From Candidatus Fibrimonadales bacterium (GTDB lineage: Bacteria > Fibrobacterota > Fibrobacteria > Fibrobacterales > Fibrobacteraceae): a stretch of 7,455 nucleotides of DNA. The stretch is taken from positions 1-7,455 of the forward strand of contig WRMM01000085.1 in the NCBI GenBank assembly GCA_009777135.1, given 5' to 3'. Both the position numbers and the translations under genes were made by a program. Of the stretch, positions 5,457 to 7,455 are shown one piece after another (the first letter of the stretch is position 1; every line of letters starts with the position of its first letter). The notes under the pieces are model-generated. The model made no database searches. It saw only the letters and a program-made list of their open reading frames with translations, and was not told the DNA's origin.

Positions 5457-6098
5457 TTAAACTATTATCCATCTCCCACCTCTATCAGCGCCATCTCTTC
5501 TTATCATGTTCTTATTTTTCAATTTATCTATATAATACTTTACCAAATCACTGGAAATACCAAGATTTTCAGCCATATTGGAACGCGAAATTGAGCCGTC
5601 CGCTTTAAGCAAATCAAGAATTTTCTCCTCAATGTTGCTTTCATTGTTTCTGGTAGTTTCTGTGTCGCTCCCATGTTGCTTGCCAAATCTTTTTTCTTAA
5701 CCTTTTCTGAGAGGCCTTTTTCTACAATTTTTATTTTCCAATACCCTTCCTTATCCGAACCAACACGCTCAAGTAGCCCCTTTGCCTTAAGTTGTTCTAT
5801 ATTCCATTCAATTCCTTTTACTGTTAATTCTGTCAATTCTGCCAATTCTTTTATCGTAATTTCTGGAGTTTCTTTTATTATTGCAAGTATTTTCTCCCTA
5901 GTTTTCTCCACAGTTTTTTCACCCAAAAAGAAGGTAACTTCCGAGTAATCAGTAAACGTTTCAAACTCTACTCACTGTGTCCCAGATATTTTTTGGCAGT
6001 TCCTGCTTTGATTCCTTTACCTCAAAGTCGTCCCATTCAATATCTTGCAATTTCTGCAAAAGCTCGGTTTTGAGATTGATAGCTAACACATGACCCAT
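5457..6098 (-). pseudogene. Broken AlbA_2/winged-helix ATP-binding protein gene (deletion plus frameshift)
   Basis: Three in-order pieces of one gene lie in different frames. (1) 6098-5961: MGHVLAINLKTELLQ... with IEWDDFEVKESKQELPKNIW and DTVS, the N-terminal edge of an AlbA_2 domain, ending two codons later at TGA. (2) From about 5971 downward: DYSEVTFFLGEKTVEKTREK, then a winged helix (ITIKELAELTELTVKGIEWN ... ERVGSDKEGYWKI). (3) To the TAA at 5457-5459: a second winged helix, IEEKILDLLKADGSISRSNM ... GADRGGRWIIV, in another frame. The rest of the AlbA_2 domain and the HATPase-like middle, probably around 300 residues, are lost at the 5961-5975 junction. The shift between pieces 2 and 3 fits loss of one base in a run now six T long (5690-5695; A on the coding strand). 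It starts 14 bases from repeat copy 3 and converges on the DUF3791/DUF3990 operon. Confidence 0.75.
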
Positions 6099-6114
6099 TC
6101 CGAAAATAATAAAC
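6089..6114. repeat. 26-bp motif shared with 3685-3710
   Basis: CATGACCCATTCCGAAAA followed by TAATAAAC matches 3685-3710 at 24 of 26 positions. Here it runs directly into repeat copy 3 and covers the ATG (complement of 6096-6098) of the broken AlbA gene. In copy 1 only GAAAATAAACC (2929-2939) of this flank is recognisable. Confidence 0.7.
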
Positions 6115-6160
6115 CTTTTGTCTGAACCCCGATGACCCCGATTTTAGGATTGACCCGATT
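6112..6160. repeat. Interspersed repeat, copy 3
   Basis: The core matches copies 1 and 2 with one extra T in the leading T run (49 bp) and GA instead of AA or TT before the final CCCGATT. Unlike the others it lacks TAACTCTAGC and has no recognisable coding tail on its right side. It separates the broken AlbA gene from the rpn upstream region. Confidence 0.9.
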
Positions 6161-6305
6161 TCACAGCGAATGCTTGTTTTTCTTTTTCTATATTACCTTC
6201 AAGTCTTGGGGACTATTCTTTTTCTGCATTTACTTTCAACCTAAGAACAGTTCGTTTTTTAGCGAGCGCTCAATTTAAATTTAACCCTTTTCGCAGGAGG
6301 CATTT

Positions 6306-7178
6306 ATGCCAAGAAAAGCCGTTGCCGTTGGCAACGCCACATTTATCCCGCCGAGCCGCTATGCGCAGCTAACTAACGACCATGCTTTCAAAAAAGCATT
6401 CGCAACAGAAGGAGACGAGGAGCAGCTTGCCAAGATGCTCAACGTTTTTCTTGAAAAGAAACTTGCGCACCCTATAAAAAACGTAACCATCAAGAATCCT
6501 TATATGCCGGGCGAAATGAAAAAGAACAGGGATGCCGTTCTTGATATAAGTTGCGAGGATAAGAATGGGAACAAGTTCATTGTAGAAATGCAAGTGAATC
6601 CGCAGAAGCTTTTTGTTAAGAGAGCTATCTTTTATACGGGAGTGTCCATTGCCAAGTCTGGCAAAAAGGGCAAGAACTGGGATTTTAACTTTCCGAATAC
6701 TTATTCCTTAAATTTTCTTGATTTTGAGCCTTATTTGGAAGGAAATCATAATGACATAATTCGATACATATCTTTGCACGATGATGATTACCCAGAGATA
6801 AGATACGACTATTTAGGTCTTGCATTCGTTATACTGCCTAGGTTCAAAAAGGCTGTTGAAAAGTGTCTGAGCTTTCAGGACCAGCTTCTTTTTTCTTTGC
6901 GTTATGCGCATACGCTCGGCAGCAAGCCTAAGCATTTTAAGGGAAAGTTTTTCGATAGATTATTTGATCTCGCCAAATTTTCTAATTTTACTGATATGGA
7001 ATACTCGCTATACACTGCTCGTATGATGGCCAAGGCTGACCGCAAGGCTCAGCTGGAATATGCCGAGGAAAAGGGCGTTATTAGAGTCGCTAAGAATATG
7101 CTCAAAGAAGGCTCCAGCCTTGCATTCATAGCTCGTGTAACCAGTTTACCAAAAGAACAGATTATTGCGTTGAGGTAA
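6306..7178 (+). CDS. Rpn family recombination-promoting nuclease / PD-(D/E)XK transposase-like protein
   Basis: The 290-residue protein is of normal length for the Rpn/PDDEXK_2 family. QLTNDHAFKKAFATEGDEEQ (21-40) is the typical N-terminal helix region in which the family reads '.D.aFKk.F'. The nuclease core follows: RDAVLDISCEDKNGNKF (75-91) with D80, then IVEMQV (92-97) with E94-x-Q96, the PD-(D/E)XK variant D...ExQ. RAIFY (106-110) and a C-terminal helix-turn-helix-like GSSLAFIARVTSLPKEQI also fit. E. coli relatives (RpnA-E) cleave DNA and stimulate recA-independent recombination; many copies occur in some genomes. AGGAGG (6295-6300) lies 5 bases before the ATG, an unusually strong SD here. 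The 145 bases upstream, from repeat copy 3, hold this SD and perhaps TTCGTT/TTAAAT as a weak promoter. The gene is intact and bounded by repeat copies 3 and 4. Confidence 0.88.
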   Translation: MPRKAVAVGNATFIPPSRYAQLTNDHAFKKAFATEGDEEQLAKMLNVFLEKKLAHPIKNVTIKNPYMPGEMKKNRDAVLDISCEDKNGNKFIVEMQVNPQKLFVKRAIFYTGVSIAKSGKKGKNWDFNFPNTYSLNFLDFEPYLEGNHNDIIRYISLHDDDYPEIRYDYLGLAFVILPRFKKAVEKCLSFQDQLLFSLRYAHTLGSKPKHFKGKFFDRLFDLAKFSNFTDMEYSLYTARMMAKADRKAQLEYAEEKGVIRVAKNMLKEGSSLAFIARVTSLPKEQIIALR

Positions 7179-7189
7179 TTGTCTGAACC
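7179..7189. repeat. Repeat half-motif TTGTCTGAACC directly after rpn
   Basis: The string begins immediately after the rpn TAA (7176-7178) and matches the left end of the repeats for 11 bases before diverging. The complete copy 4 starts about 28 bases on, so this may be the worn end of a second copy. Confidence 0.5.
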
Positions 7190-7206
7190 TAGGAAGCGAG
7201 CTGGCG

Positions 7207-7252
7207 AATTTGTCTGAACCCCGATGACCCCGATTATCCGATTATCCCGATT
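7207..7252. repeat. Interspersed repeat, copy 4 (start of the second 157-bp duplicated block)
   Basis: The most regular copy: TTTGTCTGAA followed by CCCCGATGA, CCCCGATTA, TCCGATTA and TCCCGATT, so all four units keep CCGAT. The sequence from 7209 to 7365 duplicates 3758-3914. The first bases (AATTTG rather than AACCTTTG) differ from the other copies. Confidence 0.85.
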
Positions 7253-7365
7253 TTCTAACTCTAGCCCTAGCCTTCCTCCACAACCCCCCGGCAAACTCCC
7301 GTTCCTTAGCATCCAGAGCAAACCAGAAACCTGAGCACATTATGAGCGAGGACAAGGCGGTGGAG
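7242..7365 (-). pseudogene. Second flippase-like C-terminal remnant (duplicate of part of 3785-4045)
   Basis: On the minus strand the frame reads ALSSLIMCSGFWFALDAKER, then EFAGGLWRKARARVRKSG, and a TAA (7242-7244) inside repeat copy 4. It is the last 40 or so codons of the protein tail seen at 3785-3914, with F/S, R/G, K/R and V/A differences by eye. Similarity to the first copy stops at 7365, where unrelated sequence begins, so there is no start and it cannot be a gene by itself. Confidence 0.6.
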
Positions 7366-7432
7366 CTATTTTTTTGAGTTCTTTAAGCAATTCTTTTTCA
7401 CTCGGCAAATACAATTTATATTGACTTGCCAT
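7340..7432 (-). pseudogene. 5' stub of a small gene, cut where the duplicated block begins
   Basis: From the ATG at 7432 the minus strand reads MASQYKLYLPSEKELLKELK, then KIA, before crossing into the duplicated block at about 7365. It there continues out of frame as PPPCPRS to a TAA at 7340-7342. The first 23 residues look like a real protein start (a short strand, then a charged amphipathic helix), reminiscent of small ribbon-helix-helix proteins, but too short to assign. No good SD is visible. Confidence 0.35.
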
Positions 7433-7455
7433 TATTGTTTTATTATCTTTCGGAA

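Noticed and set aside
5688..5697. Programmed -1 frameshifting in the second AlbA-type gene
   Set aside because: The coding-strand context G AAA AAA G in the reading frame is not a good X XXY YYZ slip site, and the gene is already inactivated by a larger deletion; a mutation or read error is simpler.
2936..7252. CRISPR array
   Set aside because: The four repeats are about 800, 2,350 and 1,100 bp apart with whole genes between them, and no cas gene is present.
2936..7252. Integron attC cassette array
   Set aside because: The modular layout is similar, but the repeats are direct GAT-unit arrays without the imperfect palindrome and RYYYAAC/GTTRRRY ends of attC sites, genes lie on both strands, and there is no integrase.
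7049..7321. 90-codon minus-strand ORF across the rpn 3' end and repeat copy 4
   Set aside because: It is antisense to rpn in its last part and in the wrong frame for the flippase-like tail; no protein-like features.

Overview
The window is a patchwork of accessory genes from a bacterium. No rRNA, tRNA or core housekeeping gene is visible to fix the taxon. Standard start codons, clear Shine-Dalgarno sequences, ATGA-coupled small operons, an Rpn-type nuclease and DUF3791/DUF3990 genes fit an anaerobic, possibly host-associated bacterium. Elusimicrobiota, Bacteroidota or Bacillota are possible hosts, and I cannot choose between them. Base composition is uneven: a 60-base line sampled in the glycosyltransferase (421-480) is about 55% GC, one in the DUF3990 gene (4801-4860) about 32%.

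Layout. Bases 1-198 hold the 3' end of a small plus-strand gene whose stop overlaps that of a convergent, intact family-4 glycosyltransferase (195-1289, minus). Next comes an intact AlbA/Schlafen-type ATP-binding regulator (1402-2808, minus), preceded by a stub resembling the DUF1016 N-terminus (2799-2915). A dinD-like gene lacking its middle (3091-3594, minus) is followed by a 41-codon ORF (2973-3098). A flippase-like C-terminal remnant (3785-4045, minus) diverges from a five-gene plus-strand operon (4071-5446): DUF3791, truncated DUF3990, DUF3791, full DUF3990 and a small DUF3791-like protein. A broken second AlbA/winged-helix gene (5457-6098, minus) and an intact Rpn-family nuclease (6306-7178, plus) come next. 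The right end has another flippase-tail remnant and a short gene stub.

The organising feature is a repeat of about 45-48 bp (TTTGTCTGAACCCCGATGAC..., built of four GAT-centred units 8-9 bp apart). It occurs four times in the same orientation, at about 2936, 3754, 6112 and 7207. The copies delimit modules: dinD between 1 and 2, the DUF3791/DUF3990 operon plus broken AlbA gene between 2 and 3, rpn between 3 and 4. Nearly every broken gene here abuts a copy, and copies 2 and 4 share a 157-bp stretch that includes the same coding tail. I infer recombination or insertion at these repeats; no transposase or integrase is present.

The best candidate functional system is the DUF3791/DUF3990 operon. 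DUF3990 has an ADP-ribosyltransferase-like appearance, with small partner proteins coupled to it by ATGA overlaps, so a toxin-antitoxin or defence role is a reasonable but untested inference.
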